Source of the DNA: G963556115 sp963678205
Lineage (GTDB): Bacteria > Planctomycetota > SZUA-567
Reading direction: 5' to 3'
DNA length: 64,000 nucleotides
Assembly (NCBI GenBank): GCA_963678205.1
Contig: OY782760.1
Span: 3,224,001-3,288,000, forward strand
In this document: positions 42,801 through 51,977 of the stretch, one piece after another
Position numbering within the stretch: the first letter of the stretch is position 1
Layout of the letters: every line of letters begins with the position of its first letter
Notes under the pieces: model-generated
Told to the model about the DNA's origin: nothing
Databases searched by the model: none
The model's input: only the letters and a program-made list of their open reading frames with translations
Position numbers and translations under genes: made by a program

Positions 42801-42831
42801 CGGTATAAGTTGAAACACTCACTCTATACCG
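42801..42831. promoter_or_regulatory. Inverted repeat at the pel start site, candidate operator
   Basis: CGGTATA (42801-42807) and TATACCG (42825-42831) form perfect 7-bp arms around a 17-base spacer, just downstream of the predicted pel -10 box. This is the usual place for a repressor operator. It could instead form a leader hairpin. Confidence 0.5.
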
Positions 42832-42838
42832 AGTATAA

Positions 42839-42866
42839 ACTATATCATCTCCATATAGATCGTCAA
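42839..42866 (-). promoter_or_regulatory. Candidate promoter of the pel operon
   Basis: On the minus strand TTGACG (42861-42866) and TATAGT (42839-42844) are separated by 16 bases. The start site would be near 42832, leaving about 50 bases of leader before the TPR gene. Confidence 0.55.
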
Positions 42867-43364
42867 AACTGTCACATAAGATTACACATACTATCAACTT
42901 CACTCGTAAAACTTATTTACACAGCCCTCCACGCAGATCAAGTACTTAAATAAACTGTTTTCCGTTAAAGTTTAATCTATACCTTATTATTCCAACAAAA
43001 CTCACAAAACTGGCTAATATACATGGCATCAATACTAATTAATACAGATTACCTGTGAAATATACTGAAAATCAGTCAACACATACTTCACTTTAAGTTC
43101 AGATAATAAGGCTCCGCAAATGAGTACAAACCAGAACTTATACCCCAGCTTTTACCTAATACTCAATCCTAAATCATAGTTCCCTTAAACCAAAAGAGTA
43201 AAGTATCACTTTATGGCAAGAGCAAATATAACAAATATCTCGAAGAAAATAACATTATCTCAAAGAACGTGAGCATTTATTTACTTATAATTAACATATT
43301 GCATTACTTAAGCTGTTGACGATAATTCGCTTTAAAATCACTTAACCATAAGAATGGAATAAGT
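42867..43364. other. Divergent gap between pel and the MFS gene
   Basis: About 500 bases, AT-rich, without a gene. It should contain the MFS promoter, but no consensus pair is convincing. No repeat is seen. Confidence 0.5.
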
Positions 43365-44612
43365 ATGGCTAGCAATAAAAAGCTATCTATAGGTCGTTAT
43401 GATATTGGTGCATTTACAACATTCTTTGCATACTCTTCATGCGTACAGATACTACCGATGGCACTGGTTCAAATATCAGATGATTTAGGTTTTTCGCTTC
43501 GAGAAGGTGGATTCGCTGAAGGAAGCTGGCTCCAAGTAGCAAGATGGCTACCTGCAATATTTTCCGCATTGCTATGTAGCTTTATTGCAGCACGCTTTGG
43601 TAAACGCAAGACACTCGGATCTGCAATGCTTTTAATGTGCTTTGGAATGATCCTCTGTGCAATCTCACCAGATTACACTTTAGTATTCCTCTCACTACTA
43701 GTAGCTGGGGTAGCAAACGGAATAGCCGGCACATTATCCTCCCCATTTGTAAGAAACCTGCACCCCACAGAATCAGGTAAGTATATAAACTTCTTAAACT
43801 CTTTCTGGGCTATAGGGACACTCTTCACAGTCATTATCTCAGGAGGACTTCTTAGCATTGGTATTTCGTGGAGGATAGTATTGTGCGGTACAGGCTTGCT
43901 CACACTTATAGGAGCACTTATTCTTCTCCTGCCAGAGTCCATAGGTAAAGAATATCCGGAAATGCAAGAACAGCTAACCCCTAAAGCAATATTCCAACAA
44001 ATGCTCAGGGTATCAGTAGATAAGAGATTTATGATATTGTTTATGACAATGCTGATCTTCGCAGGAGGTGAAGGAGTATTGATGTTCTGGAGTGCAAGCT
44101 ACATCCAACTAAATTTTTCTGCCTCAGCATTGGCGGCAGGTGTAGGCACAGGAATCTTCGCAGCTGGTATGATAATCAGTAGAATTGCAGTAGGTTACTT
44201 TATACCCCAGAACAAGTTCAAACACGCAATCATTGGGTTTGCTTTATTTGGCTTTATTACCACCCTGTTCTTCCCGCAGATCAAAGAACTATGGCTATTA
44301 TTCATAATCCTCTTCCTAAGCGGTATCGCCACCGCACCAATCTGGCCAAGCCTTATCAGCCACAGCGCAGAGCGATTAACCCATCTTGATAAAACAACGA
44401 CAATGATACTTATTACTCTATCATCTACGCCCGGGCGTATAATTTTTACATTCCTTGTCGGGTATATTGCTAAATACACCGGTAATTTTTCAACAGCATT
44501 CTATCTAGTTCCTGCATACTTCATCATAGTAGCCATAATGGTATTCGCAGAAGGGCTCTTCCAAACAGCCGATATTATTACTGAAGAGAATAGCGATATC
44601 CCAACAATTTAG
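43365..44612 (+). CDS. Major facilitator superfamily transporter
   Basis: A 415-residue inner-membrane transporter with about 12 hydrophobic segments in two halves. The loop between TM2 and TM3 contains FIAARFGKRKTLGSAMLL, the MFS motif A form. The halves are joined by a polar stretch near 205-215. Substrate is not evident. It is a single plus-strand gene divergent from pel. Confidence 0.9.
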   Translation: MASNKKLSIGRYDIGAFTTFFAYSSCVQILPMALVQISDDLGFSLREGGFAEGSWLQVARWLPAIFSALLCSFIAARFGKRKTLGSAMLLMCFGMILCAISPDYTLVFLSLLVAGVANGIAGTLSSPFVRNLHPTESGKYINFLNSFWAIGTLFTVIISGGLLSIGISWRIVLCGTGLLTLIGALILLLPESIGKEYPEMQEQLTPKAIFQQMLRVSVDKRFMILFMTMLIFAGGEGVLMFWSASYIQLNFSASALAAGVGTGIFAAGMIISRIAVGYFIPQNKFKHAIIGFALFGFITTLFFPQIKELWLLFIILFLSGIATAPIWPSLISHSAERLTHLDKTTTMILITLSSTPGRIIFTFLVGYIAKYTGNFSTAFYLVPAYFIIVAIMVFAEGLFQTADIITEENSDIPTI

Positions 44613-44758
44613 CCTAAAGATATACGGAAACTGGTATTTCATATTACCCAATATTATATTTAATTATTAAAACCCACTCATTATTCCGTATTATATAAAA
44701 AATAATAATATAAAAAACATCGAAAACGCTAATACCTAATAATAAACTGGACAAAATC

Positions 44759-46155
44759 ATGTATAAAGATGCAACACCACTAACAAAAATGTTTAAAACT
44801 TTTTTATATATTTTAATAGCGTTTTTATTTTTGAAATATTTGTAGAAATATTATATTTGTCTAAACTTCATCAGGCATTCTCTGTTTTCCCCACATATTC
44901 TGCCATAAAAGAACTCAGTGCAGAAACCGAACCAATTAAAAATTTGGTACATAGTATTGATATAATCGAAACTATACGCTCCATTTTACTAGGAGGAAGT
45001 ATTATATTTTCAATATTCTCCTTCATTTTATACTGTTTATGGATTTACAGAATTAACTGTAATACAAAAGAACTTGGAGCACTCAACTCAAAGTTCAAGC
45101 CTAGTGTAGCAATATGGTCGATGCTCGTTCCCATTTATAACCTTATTGGTCCATTCTTAGCAGTTAAAAAAACTTGGCAAGCAAACATTATCCCACTAAA
45201 TCAACAAAAAAGAAAAGTACCAGCACTCTTTTATTACTGGTGGATATTAGTAATACTTGCAATAATATGCCCACTGTTGCAATTCACTAAATTACCCGAC
45301 ATCGTATATCCTCATTGGATAATAAATTTGATCCAACAAAATATTGCATTATTTGTATTAAGTATCTTAACTCAAATAACAACAATATTAGTTATAACTA
45401 ATGTTCAGAGCGCACAAAAGAAATTGCACACAAAAAAAACATCTCAAAATAGCAGTAACAATTCCCCTTCACAATATAAAAGCAGTTACAAAGATGCAAC
45501 ACCGCGAACAGAAGTACTTAGAACTTTTTTAACTATTGAAATTGTGTTTATATTTTTAACAATATGTTTTATAGTATTATTACATTTGTTTAGCCTTAAT
45601 TATTTAGAATCACTTTTGGCTATAAAACTGGTAAGCTTTGAAAGTAAATATTTTATACTCATGGTCTTGGCTGGGGGATTCATTGTATCTCTCATATTAT
45701 CTTTTATTTCATACTGTGCATGGATTTATAGAATTAACTGTAATACAAGAAAACTTGGAGTACAAAATTTAAGGTACAAACCAGGTGTAGCAATATGGTC
45801 AATATTTATTCCCATTTATAACTTATTTGGTCCATTCTTAGCGGTTAAAGAAACTTGGCAAGCAAACATTACCCCACTAAATCAGAAAAGAAGTAATGTA
45901 CCAGTGATGTTCTATTACTGGTGGGCATTTATAATACTTACAATAATGTGCCGCCCTTCAGGATACACCGAGACATTAGCACAATGTTTTGTATATTTAA
46001 TATTGTTCGTGCTAAAGAACATAATGACAATTGCAGTAATAAGTGAAATTCAGAACGCACAAAACGAATTACATCATAACAACTATTCAAAACTACCGAA
46101 TAGGGAGTCGCCACAAAATAGCAATGAAGAAAATACATCGTTCACTAGTAACTAA
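44759..46155 (+). CDS. Tandemly duplicated DUF4328 membrane protein, N-terminus frameshifted
   Basis: A membrane protein with two copies of a DUF4328-like unit. Each copy has WIYRINCNT, then IPIYNL.GPFLAV and TWQANI, then a YYWW motif. Downstream of a TTG at 44857 the frame is open for 432 residues to the stop. However the upstream ATG at 44759 starts MYKDATPLTKMFKTFLYILI, which matches the second copy (YKDATP...LRTFLTIEI) but runs into TAG in another frame. A shift in the T-rich stretch at about 44820-44845 would rejoin the two. The original start is therefore probably 44759. Function unknown. Confidence 0.75.
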
Positions 46156-46201
46156 TATTAACATCATTAACTATAATTTTAAATTCAACCAACTTACAAA
46201 T

Positions 46202-46238
46202 AAATAATTCCCTTCCAACCACTAAAAGGGAATTATTT
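46202..46238. terminator. Bidirectional terminator between the DUF4328 gene and nifV
   Basis: AAATAATTCCCTT / AAGGGAATTATTT form a 13-bp perfect stem with T stretches on both sides. It lies between the convergent ends of the DUF4328 gene and the nif operon and can serve both. Confidence 0.8.
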
Positions 46239-46275
46239 ATACATACTTATCAAGATACAACTTCAGTCGCAAAAT

Positions 46276-47379
46276 TTACTCCCCAGCAATAACTTCCAAA
46301 CAATTCTCAAGGGAAATATTACCTGTTCTAGACATCAACTGAGCCTTGTATAAAATTTCTCTAGCTTCAGATCTAGTAAGTAAAATACCTCTTTCTCTGA
46401 AAAAATGTACTACTGAAGACGACCCACTGTGACGCCCCACTACGATACTCCTGATATTTCCAACATCTTCTGGACTCATTGGCTCATACGCACGATTATC
46501 GCATAACATAGCATTAACATGAACACCCGATTCATGTGAAAATACATTCTTTCCAACTAATGGTTTATTAACAGAAATATTAACTCCACTTATCTGCTGC
46601 ACATATTCAGCCAGTTTTTTCAGTTTTTTCAATGATATATTGCAATCTATGCTATGTAGCTTTTTAAGACCAACCGCAACTTCATCAAGCGGTGCATTAC
46701 CAGCTCGCTCTCCAATACCATTTACTGTTACATCAGCGCAAGTTGCCCCGCCTCTTATTGCAGCCAGAGTATTCGCTGTAGCAAGCCCCATATCATTATG
46801 CGCATGAAAAGCTAGTTCAATCCCATACACCCTGCTTGCAAGACGTGAAAAAAGTTCAAATGTCCTGAACGGCTCAAGAAGCCCAACTGTATCAGCAAGA
46901 CGAACTCTATTCACTCCCGCTTCTTTAGCGCAAAATATACATTTAATAATGAACTCATCATCAGCGCGCGCTACATCTTGAAAACCAACACTTACAAACT
47001 CAAAATGTTCTTTAGCCAGACGCGCCATAGCTGTAATTTTACTCAAAACAATCTCAGCCGGCATCTCAACAATTTGCATATGTAACCTTGACACAGGTAC
47101 AGAAAGATGAATAGCATCAACATTGCACTTAGCAGCAGCCCTTATATCATCTTCATTAGCCCTACACCAGACAGAGAACCTGCACATCCCTGCATGTTCT
47201 CTGACAATGTCGTTAATGTTTTCAATTTCGGTATCCCCCATAGCAGGGATACCAATCTCCATCTCAGTTATACCTGATTGCGCAATCATCCCAGCTAGTG
47301 CTATTCTCTCTCGACCAGAAAAACCAACACCAGCCATCTGCTCACCATCTCGCAATGTCGTATCAATCAGATATTTCAT
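46276..47379 (-). CDS. nifV: Homocitrate synthase NifV
   Basis: A 367-residue TIM-barrel acyltransferase of the DRE family. The opening IDTTLRDGEQMAGVGFS carries the metal and substrate residues, FHAHNDMGLATANTLAAIRG the paired His ligands, and VNGIGERAGNAPLDEV the signature loop. NifV condenses acetyl-CoA and 2-oxoglutarate to homocitrate, the organic ligand of FeMo-cofactor. The last gene of the nif operon, closed by a terminator, which supports NifV over a leucine or citramalate enzyme. Confidence 0.93.
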   Translation of the reverse strand: MKYLIDTTLRDGEQMAGVGFSGRERIALAGMIAQSGITEMEIGIPAMGDTEIENINDIVREHAGMCRFSVWCRANEDDIRAAAKCNVDAIHLSVPVSRLHMQIVEMPAEIVLSKITAMARLAKEHFEFVSVGFQDVARADDEFIIKCIFCAKEAGVNRVRLADTVGLLEPFRTFELFSRLASRVYGIELAFHAHNDMGLATANTLAAIRGGATCADVTVNGIGERAGNAPLDEVAVGLKKLHSIDCNISLKKLKKLAEYVQQISGVNISVNKPLVGKNVFSHESGVHVNAMLCDNRAYEPMSPEDVGNIRSIVVGRHSGSSSVVHFFRERGILLTRSEAREILYKAQLMSRTGNISLENCLEVIAGE

Positions 47380-47410
47380 AAAATTCTCCCTTTTTTTAAG
47401 AATTTACTGA

Positions 47411-47716
47411 TCATGAAATGAGAAGATCTTCAGCCGCACCACCTTTTTCAAGAGCGTCAAGTATTTCGTCAAGCTTGTCTTCTGAATCAATATTACCATA
47501 CCAGTAATTATTTGGATAAACAACAAGAGCCGGACCTCTATCACATACTTTTAGACAACCACAAGCTGTAACCTGAGCATTCAGTCCACGTTCAAGAATT
47601 TCTTCTTCTAGGTATGGCAAAAAATTTGCAGCACCTTGTTTATTACATACACCCTGTGCTTCACCAGAAACACGAAAACTATTACATACAAAGATATGAA
47701 AATCAGGTTTTTCCAT
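47411..47716 (-). CDS. Thioredoxin-like [2Fe-2S] ferredoxin
   Basis: A 101-residue ferredoxin of the Clostridium pasteurianum [2Fe-2S] type. Cysteine ligands are spread over VCNSFR near Cys11, GVCNKQG near 27 and TACGCLKVCDRGP near 60-68. Such proteins are known from nif regions and can interact with the MoFe protein. It lies between nifB and nifV with a good AGGAG site, so it is co-expressed with nitrogenase; electron donor or maturation helper is inference. Confidence 0.9.
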   Translation of the reverse strand: MEKPDFHIFVCNSFRVSGEAQGVCNKQGAANFLPYLEEEILERGLNAQVTACGCLKVCDRGPALVVYPNNYWYGNIDSEDKLDEILDALEKGGAAEDLLIS

Positions 47717-47796
47717 GATATACTCCTACTATTAAAATCCCATAATTGATAACCGCCAACATAATCAGAAAAACACAACTTATTACTGCTAAAATA

Positions 47797-49050
47797 CTAT
47801 GCACATCCTGTACCACACCCACTACATCCATCACCACATCCAGTAAATCTCTTTGGCGAGCGAATAGGCTTGCCTTTATAAATTGAGTCTAGGCCTTCTT
47901 CAACCAGCCCTTCCATCTCAATACACTTTAAACCTTCTTGCGTAAGAACTGCCCGAGGCGAGTCACCTATTCCAGAACATAGTAATGCACGGCAATCTGA
48001 AATTACTTTAGCAAGCTCCTCCCAGCGATTAACTCCCATTCCTTTTGGAGGGCATTGTCTACGCTCAAATGGTTCATAACCAACTTTATCTTCTTTTTCT
48101 CTAAATATCCAGAGATATGGAGCTTCTCCAAGATGACTATTAACAAGAGCTCCTTCTCTACTTGCGACAGCTACACATGGTTTATCTTTACAATATGTTT
48201 TCTTTGCTTCTTCAAGGCTCATTACAATCTCCTTTGTTGCTTCTTCTCCTAACAATCCTGCTGCATCAGCACGACACCTCATGCAATGAGCCATCTGAGG
48301 AAGATATTTCTTTGCACTTTCACGTATGGAGTTCATAAACTCTGGCGCAGGTTGTTTATGATCAGCAAATTTTGTGCCGTCAACAGGGAATAATGGCATA
48401 AGGTTCAAAATGCTTGCTCCAAGATTCTTAACCTTCTCAGCAAGTTCATCAGTAACATGATCATTAACTCCAGGAACTATAATCATGTTTACTTTTACAC
48501 TCACACCAGTCTTTGCAATCTTTTCTACAGCATTCATCTGCCTTTGAAGTAGAAGCCGAGCTCCATCTATGCCACGATAAATTGTACCATTATCATTAAC
48601 CCACTCATAAATTTCTGAAGCTATTTCTGGAGTAGGAGCACACATGGTTACAGTAACATGGCTTACTTTAAGCTCAGCAAGTTCTTCTATGTATGGATCA
48701 ACACCAAGTCCATTTGTAGCAACACATAATAGCATATCAGGATACTTCTGACGAACTAGGCGAAGGGTCTGCATAGTTTCCTGCGGGTTAGCAAATGGAT
48801 CACCAGGGCCAGCAATACCAACAACGCTCAGCTTTGGTTTGAGCTCAATAAGTTTCTCGAGCCAGACCATTGACTGTTCAGGAGTAAGTACAGAACTTGT
48901 TACTCCCGGTCTTGTTTCATTGGCACAATCATATTTTCGGTTACAGAAGCCGCACTTTATATTGCATTTTGGCGCAACTGGTAAATGTACTCTTCCATAC
49001 TCATGACGTGCTTTTTCATTGAAGCACGGATGCTTACTGTGATCAATCAT
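47797..49050 (-). CDS. nifB: FeMo-cofactor biosynthesis protein NifB
   Basis: A 417-residue radical SAM enzyme that builds NifB-co, the 8Fe core with central carbide, from two 4Fe clusters and SAM. The radical SAM motif CNIKCGFC is near residue 29-36. A NifX/NafY-like carrier domain is fused at about 285-390 (CVAVASREGALVNSHLGEAP). The protein ends in a Cys-rich tail C-G-D-G-C-S-G-C-G-T-G-C-A, a further cluster site seen in some NifB proteins. Directly downstream of nifN. Confidence 0.96.
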   Translation of the reverse strand: MIDHSKHPCFNEKARHEYGRVHLPVAPKCNIKCGFCNRKYDCANETRPGVTSSVLTPEQSMVWLEKLIELKPKLSVVGIAGPGDPFANPQETMQTLRLVRQKYPDMLLCVATNGLGVDPYIEELAELKVSHVTVTMCAPTPEIASEIYEWVNDNGTIYRGIDGARLLLQRQMNAVEKIAKTGVSVKVNMIIVPGVNDHVTDELAEKVKNLGASILNLMPLFPVDGTKFADHKQPAPEFMNSIRESAKKYLPQMAHCMRCRADAAGLLGEEATKEIVMSLEEAKKTYCKDKPCVAVASREGALVNSHLGEAPYLWIFREKEDKVGYEPFERRQCPPKGMGVNRWEELAKVISDCRALLCSGIGDSPRAVLTQEGLKCIEMEGLVEEGLDSIYKGKPIRSPKRFTGCGDGCSGCGTGCA

Positions 49051-49160
49051 AATAATGTCCTCACCATCTACCTGTATCTCCAGTCAAAAGGAAACAGAAG
49101 TCTGCAGGAAATTTCTTGAAATAAGGGTACACACCTCAAACTTACATAGAGGCCCTTTCG

Positions 49161-50516
49161 TTACATATACGTGTAACCCCACTCACCATCTTGCTGTCTT
49201 TTTTCTATTATAGCATTTACGATTCTATCAAATAATACCTGAGTTCCACGATACCCGACATGCTGTACACGCGCTCCTCCAAAACGATCATGAATTGGAA
49301 AACCAACACGAATTAGGGGAATTTTAAGTTTCCTTGACATCATGTACCCCTTACTATTTCCAATCAAAAGATCAGGTTTGAGTTTTTCTATTGATTCAGC
49401 CATATCTTCAAAATCAGAATTATCCATGATCAATGCATTCTCTGAGCCAGTATCGCCATTAGCCAATATTTCATTCTTCAACTTACCACTCTTGCCACCA
49501 GATACCGCTGCAATTGTAGTAATACCAATTTCACCAAGAAGTGATGCAATACCACAGACCATATCTTCATCACCGAAAATTACTGCTTTTTTTCCAAATA
49601 TATATTTATGAGCATCAACATAAGAATCAATCAATCTGCCTCTTTCAGCAGCAACCCATTCAGGTACAGGTTTGCCTGTCAACCGCTCAAGTGTATCGAT
49701 AAACTGATCAGTCTTTCTAATACCAATAGGCATACCAACCCTGTAATTCTTCACTCCAAACTTTTCTTCAAGAAAGACACCCGCAGAATCCTTATCATTC
49801 ACACAAGAATAAAGTTCGACACTACCAACACTGTCGCCTGCATGTTTTATATCTTCTATACTTGTACCACCTTCAGGAATAGGTCTATATTCATCCCAAG
49901 AAGGGCCATCCAAAGTATCAGAATAATCAGGGAAAAGAATATTACTACTGCTAAATCCACCCAGTATCTCTTTCAAATAGCGCAGATCAGAAGGAGAAAT
50001 CATTGCCGGCATTACATTTATATTATTTGTATTGAATCCTGTTTTTTCCGCAACTCCAGCAATCGCCTTAATTGTTGAGTAAAATCCATCTGCATGGGTT
50101 CCTGAATAGCTTGGAGTGGAGACATGTACGATCTCAGGTATTTCTGTGCCCGCTCGCTCTTTCTTATACATATGTACAAGCATTTTTATATCATCACCTA
50201 TAGTTTCTGAGAGACAAGTTGTCGCGATGCCTAGAAGTTCCGGTTTATACTGCTCTATCACATTATCTACAGCAGTGGCAAAATTTCGTCCACCGCCGAA
50301 AATAGCTGTATCTTCTGTAAAGTTTGAAGAGGCAATATCAATTGGCTCCCGATAATGACTGATCATATACCTTCTTATATAAGTAGCACACCCCTGGGAC
50401 CCATGGAGTAACGACATAGAACCTTTTATCCCTTTGTAGGCAAGACACGCACCAAATGGGGTACACAATTTACATGCATTCCTCGATACATCTCTTTCCT
50501 TCTTAGATTCCACCAT
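49161..50516 (-). CDS. nifN: FeMo-cofactor scaffold subunit NifN
   Basis: A 451-residue homologue of NifK that pairs with NifE as the assembly scaffold for FeMo-cofactor. CKLCTPFGACLAYKGIKG and HGSQGCATYIRRY correspond to the NifK P-cluster region. TTCLSETIGDD follows near residue 108. AGGAG six bases upstream supports the ATG at 50516 rather than the GTG one codon before. It follows nifE by 61 bases. Confidence 0.93.
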   Translation of the reverse strand: MVESKKERDVSRNACKLCTPFGACLAYKGIKGSMSLLHGSQGCATYIRRYMISHYREPIDIASSNFTEDTAIFGGGRNFATAVDNVIEQYKPELLGIATTCLSETIGDDIKMLVHMYKKERAGTEIPEIVHVSTPSYSGTHADGFYSTIKAIAGVAEKTGFNTNNINVMPAMISPSDLRYLKEILGGFSSSNILFPDYSDTLDGPSWDEYRPIPEGGTSIEDIKHAGDSVGSVELYSCVNDKDSAGVFLEEKFGVKNYRVGMPIGIRKTDQFIDTLERLTGKPVPEWVAAERGRLIDSYVDAHKYIFGKKAVIFGDEDMVCGIASLLGEIGITTIAAVSGGKSGKLKNEILANGDTGSENALIMDNSDFEDMAESIEKLKPDLLIGNSKGYMMSRKLKIPLIRVGFPIHDRFGGARVQHVGYRGTQVLFDRIVNAIIEKRQQDGEWGYTYM

Positions 50517-50577
50517 CACAGTCTCCTCTACAACATAATGTTAAATTTTAAACACTTTTTTATAATTTCACCACACA

Positions 50578-51921
50578 CTATTTACTTTTAACGCGTTTCT
50601 TAAACTGCCAAACCGGACTCATAACGGAAGAATGCACCTCTTTAGCAAAAGCAAGCATCCCGATAAAACCGCCTAGTGGAATCTTACGTTCATGATTATG
50701 ATCACAAAATCCAGCTCCGAGCTTATATGCAAGTGGTCTTTCCTTTACACCACCAATAAAGATATCTATATTTTTCTCACGCATAAATTGTGACAGCTCC
50801 ACCGGATTAGTATCGTCTACAAGAATAGTTCCCGGATCACATAGCTCACGTAATTGTTCGTAGTCTTCATTATTTCCTGTCTGAGAGCCGACTACAACAG
50901 CTTGCATTCCTACTGTTCTCAGACTCCTTACAAGTGAGAACGCTTTGAAAGCACCACCCGTATAAACTGCCGCTTTCTTACCTTCAAGATCTTTTTTTAT
51001 ATCAAGGAGCTGTGGATATATTTCTGCAATTTCATCAGAGACTAGCTCTCTAGTTTTCTCTTTAATCTGAGTCGAACCAAGTTTATCAGCAACATCATAT
51101 AGAGCAGCAGCTGTATCCTCAATTCCAACATATGACACCCTTATATATGGGATGCCATACTTCTCTTCCATATCCTTAGCAAGATGTGTCATAGAACCAG
51201 AACACTGCACAACGTTCAGACTAGCTCCATGAGCCTTACGAATATCATTTACACGCCCATCACCAGTAATGGTAGCAACTACTTCCACTCCCATTCTCTC
51301 ATAATATGAACGAATAATCTCCGTCTCATTTGCAATATTAAAGTCACCAAGAATGTTTATACTATATTTACTGATTTTTGATATATCGCCTGTACCAACA
51401 AGTTCTCCAAGCGCATCGCATGCTGCCTTATAACCATCCTTCTTAGTGCCTCTAAAACCTTCTGACATTACAGGCAATACCCGTATACCGGTTTCATTCT
51501 CAACCTTCTTACAGACAGCCTTCATGTCATCACCAATAATTCCGACAATACATGTAGAGTAAACAAAAGCTGCTTCAGGCTTATATTTTTCAATCAAAGC
51601 AGTAAGGGACTTATATAGTTTCTTCTCACCACCATATATAACCTCATTCTCAGTAAGATCTGTACAAAAACTCATTCGATGCAGTTGTCTTCCTGTTGAG
51701 GTTGCCCCACGGATATCCCAAGTGTAACTCGCACACCCGATAGGCCCATGAATAAGGTGTAAAGCATCAGTAATAGGATAGAGCACAACTCGCGAACCAC
51801 AGAAAACACATGCACGTTGACTAACAGATCCAGCGAGTGAATTTTTGCCACACTCCATATCAAAATTTGATGAATCTGTACGATGAATCTGTTTCTTACG
51901 CTTTTCTAGAATACCATCCAT
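50578..51921 (-). CDS. nifE: FeMo-cofactor scaffold subunit NifE
   Basis: A 447-residue homologue of NifD. The scaffold NifEN receives NifB-co and matures it with Mo and homocitrate. Conserved sites include HGPIGCASYTW and TCIVGIIGDD. GGAGG just upstream of the ATG at 51921 makes this the start, 12 codons inside the longest frame. It lies 56 bases after nifK. Confidence 0.94.
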   Translation of the reverse strand: MDGILEKRKKQIHRTDSSNFDMECGKNSLAGSVSQRACVFCGSRVVLYPITDALHLIHGPIGCASYTWDIRGATSTGRQLHRMSFCTDLTENEVIYGGEKKLYKSLTALIEKYKPEAAFVYSTCIVGIIGDDMKAVCKKVENETGIRVLPVMSEGFRGTKKDGYKAACDALGELVGTGDISKISKYSINILGDFNIANETEIIRSYYERMGVEVVATITGDGRVNDIRKAHGASLNVVQCSGSMTHLAKDMEEKYGIPYIRVSYVGIEDTAAALYDVADKLGSTQIKEKTRELVSDEIAEIYPQLLDIKKDLEGKKAAVYTGGAFKAFSLVRSLRTVGMQAVVVGSQTGNNEDYEQLRELCDPGTILVDDTNPVELSQFMREKNIDIFIGGVKERPLAYKLGAGFCDHNHERKIPLGGFIGMLAFAKEVHSSVMSPVWQFKKRVKSK

Positions 51922-51977
51922 GTTTTTCCTCCAGTAATTAGTCCGCGAGTTGTACAACGAAAGGGACTACTCAATCA

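Noticed and set aside
42784..42903. Upstream start (GTG/ATG region at 42903) for the TPR gene
   Set aside because: It lies upstream of the pel promoter, lacks a ribosome site, and would place 40 polar residues before the membrane anchor.
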